Notes: generated by a model from the letters alone, not told the origin. A stretch of 64,000 nucleotides of DNA from Neocallimastix lanati (nom. inval.) (GCA_016946835.1 JACVTC010000098.1:601001-665000); one strand, 5' to 3'. Shown: positions 32,407 to 45,710, counted from the stretch's first letter. Numbers and translations: made by a program.

Positions 32407-32432
32407 ACAAATATGTTACTACACATATTTGT
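32407..32432. repeat. 10-bp perfect palindrome at the Gag/Pol junction
   Basis: acaaatatgt, tactac, acatatttgt. The plus-strand copia similarity starts about ten bases further on, so this may mark the breakpoint of an inversion or insertion. Confidence 0.6.
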
Positions 32433-32442
32433 TTTATATCAG

Positions 32443-35400
32443 ATTTAAGCTGCCTTTCCAATATTAGTAAATTTAATAGAGAAATATATTTTGCTAACGG
32501 GGAGAGTGTAAAATCTAAATTTATCGGAACGTATAATGGCTATATAAATGATAATAAAATCACTTTAAAAAATGTTTTATTTGTTCCAGTTTTTAAAAAG
32601 AATTTAATTTCTATAGATTGTTTAAGTGACCAGAATTATAAAACAGTATTTCAAAAAATCAACAATAAAAATGTTTCTATATATAAGAAAAATAATAAAA
32701 TTTGTAGCACAAGTGCAAATAATTCAAAAACTTATATTTTTATGGACTTCAAAAAATAAAATAAATTTTGATAATAATTATACGTGCAACAGTATTACTA
32801 ATAATAATGAGGATGAAAATTTATACGCCTGGCATAGGCGTTTGGGCCATTACAATATTCACAGTTTACGTAATATCCTTACAAAAATAAATAATAAATC
32901 AAAATGTAAAATATGTGCTCACTCCAAGTTAAAAAATTTTCCCTACCATTCCAATGTCTATAAAGCCTCCGAACCATTTGAAAGTATTCATTTATATATG
33001 GTTTCTCTAAAACAACCTTCTTTGTATGGTAACCAATGTTTCCTTACTATTCTTGATAATTTTTCTAGATATGGATGGGTTCTTTTTTGTAAATCTAAAG
33101 GTGATCTACTTGGTATAATAAGGTTAAAAACATATTTAATAAAAATATAAAATATCTTCACTCGGATAATGGTACCGAGTTTATTAATAATAAGTTTAAT
33201 GAATTTTGTAATTTCAATGGCATTATTTTTGAACATACAATTCCATATAATCCACAACAAAATGGTAGAGTGGAACGCTTATATGGTACTCTTTTTCCTA
33301 GTGCAAGGGCGATGTTAGAAGATGCTCATTTAAATCATGTTTTCTGGGAGGACGCTATCAAAACAGTTAACTTTATCCATAACCGTATTCCACATAAAGG
33401 TATTAATAATAACATTCCTTATGAACTTCTATATAATGAAAAAGTGGACTTTAACAGATTTAGAGTTTTTGGTTGTCAAGTTTTCTTTTATGTTCCTAAG
33501 TCTTTTAGAAAGAAACTTTCTAATTCTGCTCTCTGGTATTTTTTATCGGATATGACCAGAACCCTTCCGCTTATAGGGTTTATGATATAACTAATAACAA
33601 AGTAATACTTTCTCGTTCTGTCGTCTTTTTTGAAGACTCCCCATGTAATTGTAACTCCCCTTCTTCTATTCCTGATTTTATAAATTTTACTCCTTATTAT
33701 GAAAACGGGGGAGATGATGTAAGTAATATTGAAAATGATTATGACTTTTATTTAAGCATTGATAATAACAGTAATAATAACAGTAATAATATTAATAACA
33801 GTGATAATAACAATAATAATAATATTAATAACAGTAATAACAGTAATGATATTAATAATAGTGATAATAATAATTGTTAACACGCTTAAATTTATGATTA
33901 ATAAATTTTAATGTTGTTTATTTATTTTTATTTATTAGGAATTAAACCTCTATTCTTTTGTAAATATTACAGTGAGCATTTTATGTATTTAACAATTCAT
34001 CATTTGTGCCACATTAGATTTATGTATATCACGTGCATCAATAATTATTATATACATAATTTTAGGACAGTTATCAATAATAATAATAATAGTAATAATA
34101 ATAATTTAATTAATAATAATATAAATAATATAAATAATTTACCAAATTATTATAATAATAATTTAAATTATTATGATCCTTCCATTTATGGAAATTATTT
34201 ACCAAATAATTTTAACCAAAATTTTTATGGTCAATATAATTACAGTAATGCCAAATTATAATTATCCATATTATAATTACAATAATTTAAAACAAAATTT
34301 TTCTTCTCCTATTTTAAATTATCCTAATTTCAAATTTCAAAGTGGCCATTTAAATAATTTAAATGAAAATTTTGAAATTGCTCAAAATATAGATAATTTA
34401 AATAATAATAATTTATTATATCAGAATAATGGAAATTTAAATAATAATAATAATTTAAATAATGATAATTTAAAAAATAATAATTTAAATTTTAAAAACG
34501 ATAATTTAAGTTTTCAGAATTTAAATGCAAAAAAAGATCAATTAAATAATAAACAAAATGAACAAAATTTAAATAGAGAAGTTAATTCAAAAATTAATCA
34601 GGAACAATTAAATGGTAATAAAAATAATATAAATAATGATAATGACTCCTCAATTAAAGATAATTCTTTTAGTATTAAGAACTTAATTGGAAATAATAAT
34701 TTAAATTCAAATAATGTAAATAAAAATTTAAATGAAATTTTAAGAATTGAAAATGTAAACAAAACAAATTATAATTCAAACCAAGGAACTGTAAGTAATG
34801 AATTAAATTCAAATAATAATAATATTAATAATAATAATAATGGAATACGCGTAACTGTATATAAAATTCAAATTTAAATGGTAAAAATAAAAATAAAAAT
34901 GTAAATAAACAAAGGTATTTAAATTCAAATAATAAAAAAATTTAAATTTAAATAAACAAAATAATGTAAACAAACAATATAACTACAAAAAGAGTAATAG
35001 TATAAATAATATTTTAAATATAACTGAAGAAGTATATAAGCAGAATAAAAATAACAAGAGAAAATATAATGAAGAGTATGAAAATATTAATAAGAAAATT
35101 AAATATGTATCAAATTTTAAATTAGTAGCTTTTAATGCAGTAGACTTAGAACCACCATTAGAGTTTAATGATATTTTTGAGAGACCTGATGAAGATAATT
35201 GGTTAAAAGCTGTTAGTATTGAGTTGGATAATATGAAACGTAAAAATGTTTATACTTTTGTTTGTAATGTTCCTAAAAATAAAAATGTAATATCTTGTAG
35301 ATGGGTATTTACGTATAAAAGAAATGATAAAGGTAAAATAGTAAAATGTAAAGCTAGACTAGTTGCGAGGGGTTTCTCTCAAGTTTTAGGTATAGATTAT

Positions 35401-36646
35401 ATAGAAACTTTCTCACCAACTTTAAAACAAGATTCTTTAAGAATTATAACTTCGTTAGTAGTACATTATAAGTTTAATATTTATCAACTAGATATAAAAG
35501 CAGCATATTTAAATGCTGAATTAAATGAAGAATTATATATGGAAATTCCAGAAGGTGATGAAAATTATAACAAAGGTTTTTGGAGATTGAATAAAGCTAT
35601 ATATGGTTTGAAGCAAGCTGGAAGAATGTGGAATTTTAAAATAAATGATACTTTATTAGAATTAGGTTTTACTAGATGTAAAAGCGAACCATGTGCTTAT
35701 GTTAAAAAGGATTATAATAATAATGTTATATGTATTTTAGCTATTTATGTTGATGATATATTGATAGCTGGTAGAAATAAAACTATAAATAAAATTAAAG
35801 AAGATATAAAAAGTAAATTTGAATTAAGTGATATTGGTTTAGTGGATTTCATAATCGGAATAAAATTTATAAAATGTAATGATGGTTATTTATTACATCA
35901 ATCACAATATGTAGATAAAATATTAAACGAATTTAATATAGATAAGTATAATGAAACATCACATATGTTATATATTAAGAATGAAGAATTAAGAAACAGA
36001 AATTTTAATCCAAAACTTTATATGAAAGCAGTTGGATGCTTATTATATTTAGCTATTGGTACTAGACCAGATATATTATTTGCAACCAGTAAAACATCTA
36101 GAAAAAATAAAAATCCTACATATGAAGATTGGATGAATGTTATTAGAATTTTTAGATATTTAAAAGGTACAAAATATTACGGAATTAAATTTACTAATAA
36201 TATTAATTTAAATGTTTATGTTGATGCTGATTTAGGTGGAGATGAAGAAACAAAAAGATCTACTACTGGTTTTATTATCTTAATGGGTACAGCTCCTATT
36301 ACGTGGTATTCAAAGTTACAATAATATGTAGCTGTATCAACTGCCGAAAGTGAATATTATAGTCATGTGGGTAAAACATTTCTTATATGAATTAAATATT
36401 GATGTTGGATGTATCACTTTAAAAATAGATAATAGAGCTGCGATATATAACAGTATAAATGAAACAATAAATCCAAAATCAAGACATATTGATTTAAAAT
36501 ATCATAAAATTAGAGAGTTAATAAAAGAAGATGAAATTGATTTGAAATATATAAGATCTCAATATAATTTAGCTGATGGATTAACAAAATATTTAAATGG
36601 AACATTAACTAATAATTTTAGAAACGCTTTATTAAATAAAATCTAG
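32443..36646 (+). pseudogene. Ty1/copia-type retrotransposon Pol polyprotein, frameshifted and lacking Gag
   Basis: Domains in copia order (protease, integrase, reverse transcriptase, RNase H). First, the end of a protease region (REIYFANGESV, then LKNVLFVPVF). The GAG-pre-integrase motif follows (YAWHRRLGHYNIHSL, KCKICAHSK) at 32820-32940. The integrase core has FLTILDNFSRYGW, LHSDNGTEFINN and PYNPQQNGRVERLYG (33040-33290). After an Asn-rich linker (33740-34880), reverse transcriptase occupies 35150-35900: GYSRK-like start CRWVFTYKRN, QLDIKAAYLNAEL, AIYGLKQAGRMWN and the catalytic YVDDI. RNase H region: YLKGTKYYGIKF, DADLGGDEETKRSTTGF, STAESEYYS, KIDNRAAI and RHIDLKYHKIREL. The frame breaks near 33145, 33545 and in the linker; a TAA interrupts SKLQ|YVAVST at about 36322; there is a further break near 36390. 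Without Gag and with these breaks the copy is dead. Confidence 0.88.
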
Positions 36647-36660
36647 TATATTAAACATAC

Positions 36661-36882
36661 AGGGAGTGTTAGAAATAAGTTTAATATAATTAATATAATA
36701 ATTAATATATTTAATATAGTTAATAAATAAATATAAGAAACATAAATAATAATATATGTACATAAGTAATAGTGGCGTATTATATCAAATGATGTATATC
36801 ATATGTATAATAAATTTTATAATGTAATATTTTTAATTTTTGTAGTTTTTGATAATAAATTAATAAAGTGTTTTTAATAACA
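36661..36882 (+). mobile_element. Polypurine tract and candidate 3' LTR of the copia element
   Basis: The pol stop is followed 14 bp later by the purine tract aggGAG (36661-36666) and then TGTTAGAAATAAG at 36667. TGTTA at the start and TAACA ending at 36882 would form the usual short inverted TG..CA ends of an LTR of about 216 bp. No matching 5' copy was found in the window, so the right boundary is tentative. Confidence 0.5.
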
Positions 36883-39294
36883 ATATATAATTAAGAAATT
36901 AAAAATGGGTGTTTATATTAGAATAGATAATTTAATTATAATTTAAAGAGAAAAAAAATACGTATATATAAATAATTAATAAATAATAATAATTTATTTT
37001 TAACTTTTTCTCTTTATTTATTTAATTTTTTTTTTTTATGTTTATTTAATAATATGTATTTTTTATATCATGAGTTTTATAGAGATTTTATTTAACGGTA
37101 AGTTTATTCATTTTTTTTTATCAATTTTTGAAAAATAATTTGAATAAAAATTATATTATTATATATATACCAACATTTAAAAAAAACAAACTTTAATATA
37201 GTAGTTTTTTTATTTTTTAATAAAAAAAAATATTTTTAATATGTGACTTCAACTATTATTATTTAACATATAATTATAATAATAGTTGAAATCACATTAT
37301 TAAATTTATTATAAATTTGTTATTATTATTTTTCAATGTATACTAATTTTTATTGAAAATTTTTTAAAAATAATTATAAAATTTATTTCAAAAAAAAAAG
37401 GACAACTCTTTAAAAAAAATTTTTTTTTTTTTGAAAAAAAAAAATTTTTATGAAAAATTAATTATTAATCAAAAAAATTTATATAACCAAATATTTCTTT
37501 ATATTATATATTACATAATATTAATAATATTTATTTTTATTAAGAAATTAAAATTAAATTTTTATCTCTTAACAACCTGAAAAACTATTGATCAATTTTT
37601 TCAAAGAATATCCTAGTGACATTAAACAATTGGCTTTAATTATATTAATCAATATATTATTTATTTATTTATTATATCTATTTAATAATATTTATATTAA
37701 CATTTCTTTTTCAGTAAAAGGTTTTTTAATAAATAAAAACTTTTTATTAGCGAATTATTGTCTCTTATTAAGGGATATTATTATAATAAAACAATTTAAA
37801 TGCTCCTAAAAATAATTAATTCACATTATATTTAATCTGATATTAAAAAAAAAAATTGTTTTATAGTATTTAATTTTTATTAATTTGAAAAAAAAAAAAA
37901 AAAATAAAACAAATTTTTTTTTGGCAAAGAAAAATTTTTATAGAATACTGAATTTTTCATAATAAGTGGACTTTTTAAATAAAAAAAATAATATTTTTAT
38001 AATTGTTAATTTAAAAAATAATACCTATCAAAAAATAATAATAATAATAATCAAATAAAAAACAAAAATTAATACTATTTATTTTATTGTTACTGTTTTT
38101 GTATTATTTATTTTTTTGAACTGACTTTATAAATAAATAAGTATACAGTAAAAAAAAAAATAAAAAATAAATAAATAAATAAATAAATAAATAAAATAAA
38201 TAAAATAAATATAATTAAAATTAAAATTAAAAAAAAAAAAAAAATTAAATAAAATATAAAAAATAAAAAAATAAAAATACAACAAAAGTAAAACTAATCC
38301 TTTAGTATTAATAAGAATTTTTATTGATATAATAAACAATTTTAAAAATTATGACTTTTATATTTGATTTAAATTTATTTCATTCAATTCTATATTAAGA
38401 ATTGTTTATGTATTATATAACAATAGATAATATATTTTTTTCATTTCATATTAATTTTTTATTTTATTTTATTATTATTATTATTATTACTAAAATAAAA
38501 AAATGAAATCAAAATATAAATAATATTTATATTATCTACAATATTCTTTTTTTTTGAAATAAGATTATAAATAATAATAATTAATTATTATACAAATATA
38601 CTTTTGTTTTTTTTTGTTATTGTTTTTAAAATGTAAAATATGTCAGTTTTATATTCTAAATAGTTTAAAGTAAATATTTAAGTATTCTAACCTATTTAGT
38701 GCCTATATAATGGATTATTTATTATATACAATCCATTATATTTAATTTATACAAAGTATTCCATTGAACTATAGTTTATATTTTTTAATAATATTACCCA
38801 ATCTATAAAAAAAAAAGAAGAGCTTATTCATTCAATTTCATTATATTCTATAATTCATCTATAATATATAAATTAATTAAAAAATTAATTAAAATATGTT
38901 TTATACTTTTTATACTTAAAATTTATATTAGAATATATATAAAGTTCATTATTTATTTATTTAATAATATTTGAATATATAAAGTTCTTATTTATTAATA
39001 TTTACTATAACAATTATTTTATTATGTATTATAATTTTCATAAAAGTTTATTATTTAAATCTTTCAATTTTATTATATTTTTATTTGCTAGTATAAATAA
39101 TAATATATTAGAAATAAAATTTATTTAATAACAAATATTATTTATTTATTTATATTTATTTATTTATTTATATTTAAATTTAAATTAATATAATTCTATA
39201 CATTAATTTATAAATTGTTAAATCATTTTTATTAAAAAAAAATTAAAAAATTTTCATATCAAATTTTTATAATACCTTTTTTTTTTCCCTCTTT

Positions 39295-39327
<33 letters not shown>

Positions 39328-39869
39328 TTCTTCTCTTCTTTTATTTTTCAATTTTTATAGAGTTATTATAAATATAAAAAGAATCTTTAATATTTGAAAA
39401 GAGATATTTATTATTCCTTGCAATATTAAAGAAAAAAAGGGGACTTTTATTCATATTATTCTATTCATTTTAAGACCTATAATAAAACATACATAATAAG
39501 AAAAAAAAATTTTTTTTCTTGTTATTCATTTAAATATTATTTATTTTAATAAGCATTTTATTTCGTTTAACTAAATTAAAAAATATTTTTTAATATAAAA
39601 AGATAAAACAGTACGTATAACAACTCATTTTTATTATTTGAAATAAAAAATATTGCTGATTGTAAATGAAATTACTTCATTGAATATATTAAATTGAACA
39701 TTAAAAACAAAAATAAATCAAATTGCTTTTTTTTTTTTATTAATTTTATTTTTTTTTTATATTTGATAAAAATTACTTTATATTATTATTTTTATTTTAA
39801 AAAATAAATTGTATATAATATATATTTATTTGTTTTATTTATTAATTTTTATAAACAAAAATAAAAGAA
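36883..39869. other. Gene-free region with hairpins
   Basis: Low-complexity DNA. It includes a 22-bp-arm inverted repeat at 37241-37297 (listed separately), a 10-bp inverted repeat ataatggatt / aatccattat near 38707-38741 and long T/C runs at 39285-39345. The hydrophobic 73-codon open frame at 37588-37809 has no recognisable similarity and the composition of its surroundings. Confidence 0.6.
37241..37297. repeat. Inverted repeat, 22-bp arms, 13-nt loop
   Basis: The left arm starts atgtgacttcaactatta (37241-37262) and the right arm is its reverse complement (37276-37297, ending gttgaaatcacat) with one G-T type mismatch. It could be a small foldback element or the hairpin of an RNA; no promoter was seen. 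Confidence 0.8.
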
Positions 39870-41915
39870 ATGGCTACTTCTAAGACTGAAAAGGCTACTA
39901 CTGAAACTAAGGCTAAGAGCAAACCAGACCATCCAAAATACATGTATGATATTTTTTTTATAAAAAAGATATTTAATTATTTAATAATAATATTATTCAA
40001 TATTTTCCTTTTTTTTCAAAAGAAATTATTGTATTATAGATATATGAAATAATATATAAAAATATTAATGTTTATTCTTTTTTTTTTTTTTTTTTTTTTT
40101 GAATGTTTATTTATTATATATAGGGATATGATCAGGTATATAATTTATTTTTTTTTTTTTTGATAAAATTGTTTTTTGTTAAGAAAATTATTCAAAATAT
40201 TTATTTTAAAGTCGTAATTGTGAAATATTATTAACTCTTTGCAAAATTTATTAAAAAAACTGACTCTATAATAAAAATTGGAACTATATTATACAATATA
40301 TTAACTAAAAATAAATTTATATTAAATTATAAAAAAAATAAAATAATAAATTTTAATTAAACTATATTAAATTTGTAATAATAGAGGTAAAATATTAAGA
40401 ATAATATACATAATGTATATATGATATAGATATCTTATTATTAGTCTTTTCTTTGATAAATAGTAAATAAAAACCTATTTTCTAATATTTTATATTTTAA
40501 ATATATTTTATCAAAAACAATGAAAATTATAAAAATAAATTATAAATAACAGAGGCTATCATTGAATTAAAAGTAAAATTAATATTAAAATAAATTGTTT
40601 ATTTAATAATAATTACTCTAATACAATAAATTAATATATATATGCTTATAATTTTTTATTTTATAAATAATAGGATCGTACTGGTTCTAGTAGACCAGGT
40701 AAATATTTTTAATTTCTTTTAAATAATAAATTATTAAATAATAATTTTTTATTGTTATTTTTTTTTTTTTTTTTAGATATTAATATTTTTATTTTATATA
40801 AATCATTTATATTATTTTTAATATAATAGCTATTAAGAAGTACATTCTTTCTAAATATAATCTTATTGAATCTGTTGCTAGTAAGTTTTTATGTTACTAA
40901 TAAAAATCATAGTTGAACAGACAACAATAACAAAAAAAAATTTAAATATTTTTTATTATTATTATATTTTTTTAATATATGTTGCTTATGGAATTTAAAT
41001 ACTAATTGCAATAATATTAATAAATATGACTATTAATTTAGTCAAGCAAATTAATTTAACTCTTAAGCGTGGTTTAGAACAAAAAATTTTATACTGTCCA
41101 CAAGGTCACTCTAATTCATACAAATTATTTAAACAAGAAAAAGTAATTTATCATTTAATTATTATTAAAGTGGAATAATACACATAGAAATCATCCATAT
41201 TTATATTATTAGCAATTTGATTGGACAAATAAAATTTCAAACTTTAAATTTTTTTTAATAATTTTTATAATTATTAAAAATAATAACTATATTTATTATA
41301 ATTATTTTTTTTTTTAAATTTTTATATTAAGATGATAATATATAAAAAATTAAAAAATATAATAATAATAATATATATATAATATATATATATATATAGA
41401 TTTTTTATTTAATATTGTCAGAAAAATTTTTAAATAATTCAAATTTATAATATTTAATTTAAATATATATATTTATTTATTTATTATTAAAAATTTAGTA
41501 ATTTATAATTATTATAATTAATATTATTATTATTTATAATTATAAATTAATTTTATTAATATTAATATATATTTATATTTTATATTAAAAGCCAAAGGTA
41601 AAGAAGCCAGTCGCTAAGAAAGTTGCTGATATAAAGGATAAAAAGAAGGTTGCTGCTAAGAAGTCCTCTTCTAAATCTACTGCTAAGAAAGATGCTTCAA
41701 CAAAGAAGGCCGCTTCTTCTACTAAGAAGGCTGCTGCTACCAAGAAAGCTGCTACTACTAAGAAAGCAACTACTGTAAAGAAAACTTCTCCAAAACCTAA
41801 GGCTACTACAACAAAGAAGGCTTCAACCGCTTCATCTACTAAAAAAACTATTAAGAAGAAGACTTCAACTGCCGCTTCTAAGAAGTCTAAAACCACCAAA
41901 TCCAAGTCAAAGTAA
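39870..41915 (+). CDS. Linker histone H1, seven exons including three microexons
   Basis: H1 binds linker DNA on nucleosomes. Exons 39870-39943, 40124-40135, 40551-40572, 40674-40698, 40830-40880, 41042-41142 and 41592-41915 total 609 nt (202 aa). A basic Thr/Lys N-tail leads into the winged-helix domain (about residues 22-95): HPKYMDMI, then REAIIELKDRTGSSRPAIKKYI, and KQINLTLKRGLEQ...CPQGHSNSYKLF. The last exon encodes the Lys/Ala/Ser/Thr-rich C-tail (about 107 residues, many KKA and TKK motifs). Exons 2, 3 and 4 are only 12, 22 and 25 nt. All introns are GT..AG except the second: keeping MIREAI in frame requires it to end in AC (taaataac|agaggct). Using the AG two bases later makes exon 3 20 nt and breaks the frame. 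An A30 run starts 71 bp after the stop. The long minus-strand frame opposite the tail is an antisense artefact. Confidence 0.9.
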
Positions 41916-41984
41916 ATTTAATAATATAAGAGTGTAATCCTCATTATTATTCTTTTTACTAACCTTCGTATAATAGTGAAAAAC

Positions 41985-42038
<54 letters not shown>

Positions 42039-42220
42039 AAGGTATAAAATATTATAATAGATTATATATATATATAAATATATGAATTTTGAGTGATATT
42101 ATTTTCTTTTTAAATAATATTAGAGTAAAAGATAATAATACTCATATTCATTTATTTATTTAACTATATATATATATTTTTAATTATATATAATATTTTT
42201 TTTAATAATATTATTCTTTT

Positions 42221-42255
<35 letters not shown>

Positions 42256-43029
42256 ATTTAAATTTTTTCTTTTTCTTTTCTTTTCTTTTCTTTTCTTTTG
42301 TATTTATTTTATTCTCTAATTTAAAAGTATTGAATATATATATATCTACGTATTATATATATTTTGATTATCACTTTTTTTTATTTATTTATTTAATTTT
42401 TAAGCTGTTTTTTACAAAACAATAACAAAGAAAAAAAAATAATGCTTTAGGAAAAAGAAAATTTTTATAGAAAAAGAAAAGAGAGAAAAAAAAAAAAAAA
42501 AAAAAAAAAGATCTTATTTTAAAAGAATAATATTTTTCATATTAAAAAAAAAAAAAAAAAAAGCAATATTAACGAAAATTATATATAAATTTTAAGATAT
42601 TATAGTTATAATTTATAAATATTTTTATTTTATAAATCAAAAAACAAAAAACAAAAAAAAAAAAAAAAGATTTTTTTTTTTATATGTTTTTTTTTCTTTT
42701 ATATGTTTTTTTATATTAGATAATATTATAATAATAAATTTTATTATTAAAAAAAAAAAAAAAAAAAAGAGGCGATAATTAATTTTAATTAATTTTTTTT
42801 TTTTTTTATTTTCTTTTTTAAATAATATACTAAAAAACAAAAAGGAAAACAGAAACAAATATAATATATATATGTATATTTAATGAATACATGATCATAT
42901 TGTGTGTTGTTATTAATTGTAATAAGTATTGATAGTGAAAATAGGAATGTTTAATTATATTTTGATAGTGAAATTAATAGTGTTTTGTTATTAATAATGA
43001 AGTGAATAGATTATAAAAAAAAAAAAAAG
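41916..43029. other. Intergenic low-complexity region
   Basis: A30 run (41986-42015), a TA repeat next to it, T-runs and several A-runs of 15-25 nt around 42490-42780. No gene was recognised; the minus-strand frame at 42637-42858 encodes only Phe/Lys runs. Confidence 0.7.
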
Positions 43030-43159
43030 GAATGGCGATGTTTTGTTTAAGAACCAAATCATTTCTGGGGATTATTCTAAAAACACTATTCTTTGTGTGT
43101 GAGTGCGATCTGCTGTTCTATTTACATAAATTATACCTAGGGGTTAGTACTTGATAAGA

Positions 43160-43430
43160 GTTGCTATTCCGATAGATAAAAGCGCAAACTAATCAGGAGC
43201 CTCAATGTTGAAAATGCAGTAAAGACAGAGCCTAATGCCTTTGAAGGAGAAGACCAATAATTTTCTTTCAGATTGTTAATTCAAATCCTAATCCGAGATA
43301 AGGATTCGAAAAGTCTTTTATATTCTAATGCATATAAACATTTTTTTTTTTTTTTTTTTTTTTTTTTGAATTAATGTATTCAATTTATTTTGAATATTAC
43401 CCATTGTTCACATTACCATTTAAAAAAATG
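43160..43430 (+). repeat. Inverted repeat arm 1 (LINE 5' leader), partner 49370-49620
   Basis: caaactaatcagga, agaccaataattttctttca, ttcacattaccatttaaaaa and other blocks recur in reverse complement and in the same relative order at 49620-49370. The arms differ by many substitutions and an indel. They are best read as the 5' leaders of LINE copies A and B lying in opposite directions, not as terminal repeats of one element. Confidence 0.75.
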
Positions 43431-44598
43431 TTAAATTCAATTTGGATAAATAATATATATTTTTTTTTAATTAATTTTGTCTTTTTTTTAAAATACATAT
43501 GTACTTAATATATGAATAAATTATTATATTTCTTTATTTAAAATTTAAAATTTAAATATTTAAAATAATTTAATAATGGTACCTTCCTACTTTGCAATTC
43601 TTCATTTTATTACGTGATAATTATATATTATATATTTTTCATTTTATTTTTCTTATTATTTTTAATAAATTAATTTGACTAAAATGGAATAGTACAATGT
43701 TATCATCAAATCCTGTTCTTATTTCTAAGGCGTAGATTTTATAGAAGATTCATCTGGACAAATTATATCAAAGCATAATATTTTGCTCCACTTTTAGGTT
43801 CAAACAAAAACAATTCTAAGAATGTACAATCCTTAATTAACACAGCATTGTTGTGGTGTATTGATTCTGTCTCCTCGAACAAGGAAGATTATCTTAATAT
43901 TGAAAAGAGGAAAACAATGCAAGAATTTTTATCAAATGGAACTCAACAGTTAATATTTATGCCTTATCTCGTGATCTTCAAGTATTTCCAATTTCTGGCT
44001 CTTTTGCTTCTCTTCACCCAATGATGGAACCTAAGCTGTAGAGTTTCTGAAGGGATCAGCAAATAGTATAACAATAAAATTTTTAATTATTTTTCAATTT
44101 ATTTGCAATCTCAATCTTTTTTATATAAATCATAACTTTAGTTTTTAAATCAATTATTCATTCAAAAGGTATTTCTACATTATACTACTAACAATATTGT
44201 TTTTGTTTTATTTTTTCTCTTATATCTTTAAATTTTTCTTTTCTCTACTATATATATATTTTACCGTTATATATATTATTTTATATCTTTATATATAATT
44301 GTTTATTTTAGGTTTTTAATTTTCATATCTTTATACAATATCTTGACATATATATATATATATATATATATGTATATTAATAATTATTTTACATTATATT
44401 TATTGAATAAATAATTATTTCCACTAATATATTTTTTTTATATATCTTAGGAAATTCAATTCATATGAAAAAATTAACTCTTATATTCAGTAAACTTAAA
44501 TGTTAATAGTTGATATATAATTCTTTGGTATACATTCCTTATAATCAATTTATATTTGTTAGAAATTAAGTTAGTTTTTTTCTCAACAAATTCTAAAC

Positions 44599-45710
44599 AT
44601 GGATGCTTCTAGCTCAGTTAATACTACTCCCTTCCATCGTGGTTTCTACTGCTTCGGTAACCATATGAACAATTATAGCCTTATTTTTATCCATGACCTT
44701 AAATCTTGGTCCCCTAGTAAATTAATGGTTCAAGTTATTAGTAAGATCCCTAATTACTATGAAATTATTCCATACATTAAAAAACATTTTTCTCCAAGGT
44801 ATGATTCATACTTCATTATTAGGGTTAATAAACACAAAAATGATCTCATCCTTTTCGAAGTATTAAATTTCTTAAAAGAAAACATTCCTGTAACAGCTAA
44901 AATTTACTGGTTCATGTGTAATAAAATTAAACAAAAGAACAAGTCTAGAAAATCTAATAACATTGATGTTGAACTTAACCCTATGGCAAATGATTTTTTT
45001 CTCTAGCCATCTAAATTCAAATTCTTCTTTCTTTAATCTCTGTGTAAGTTGGAATATTAATGGTTGGAATACTGAAAAGCGTGATAGTATTTTATACCTC
45101 AACTCTATTTTTAAATCTATATGTATCTGTTTACAAGAAACTGGAAAAAGTAAATATCTTCCAAAAGATGGTTCATCACCATTAATACCAAATTACAACT
45201 CTGTTTTTCTTAGAGCTAATCTTAAAACCTCCGGTATGAGATGACTCTTTATTTGTGTTCATTCTTCGTGCTCTTTCTTCCAAGAACCGTTTTTATGCAA
45301 ATATATCATTTCAGTAAATATCACTTCTTTCTGGAATCAAAAATGTACTATTGGAAATATCTATTTTCCTCAAAGCAAATGGAAGGAAGCAAGATTAGTT
45401 GCTTTTGATGAACTTTCTCAATGGTTACGTTTTCACATTAGAAAAAAAGTTCCTGCTGTACTAGTTGGTGATTTTAACATGTCATTAAAGAAGATCAAAA
45501 CATACATTTCAAATAATTTTCCTAATTGGTATATATGGTAATCAATATACTTATGTCAAAGGTACTAGATCATCTTGCATTGATCATGTCATCTACAATG
45601 AGGCTTTGGCAACTCATATTAATAAGACATCTGTTTGTACTTCATTTTATGGTATTTCTGATCATAAACCTATTTTACTTTCTTGCAACAAAGTTTTATA
45701 AGGCCTGCTA
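44599..45710 (+). pseudogene. LINE ORF start and endonuclease domain
   Basis: The 135-codon frame from the ATG at 44599 (IHDLKSWSPSKLMVQVISKI and neighbours) is of unknown function and belongs to the N-terminal part of the LINE protein. The endonuclease follows in another frame, with the metal and substrate residues expected in the exonuclease-endonuclease-phosphatase fold: Asn in WNING, Glu in QET, Asp-x-Asn in GDFN and Asp-His in SDHKP. Breaks at about 45000, 45240 and 45525 make it non-functional. Confidence 0.75.

Larger units (their letters stand above)
31347..32442. other. Leader region between divergent Gag and Pol pieces
   Basis: AT-rich with several T-runs (for example 31534-31558 and 31670-31690). 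It contains the candidate primer-binding site, an imperfect hairpin with 10-bp outer arms (tattgcacat at 32025, atgtgcaata at 32075), and a perfect palindrome at 32407-32432 right where the copia pol similarity begins. An LTR for the minus-strand element would have to lie at about 32060-32440 but its ends were not identified. Confidence 0.45.

Noticed and set aside
37588-37809. Hydrophobic 73-codon open frame, possible small membrane protein
   Set aside because: Composition equals that of the surrounding low-complexity DNA; no motif, no splice context, no distinct codon use.
41585-41905. 106-codon minus-strand open frame rich in Val/Phe/Ala
   Set aside because: Antisense of the Lys/Ala-rich histone H1 tail.
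43030-43340. GC-richer block considered as an rRNA or tRNA gene
   Set aside because: No tRNA fold or rRNA signature was seen, and a diverged inverted copy stands before the second LINE, so it is more likely the LINE leader.
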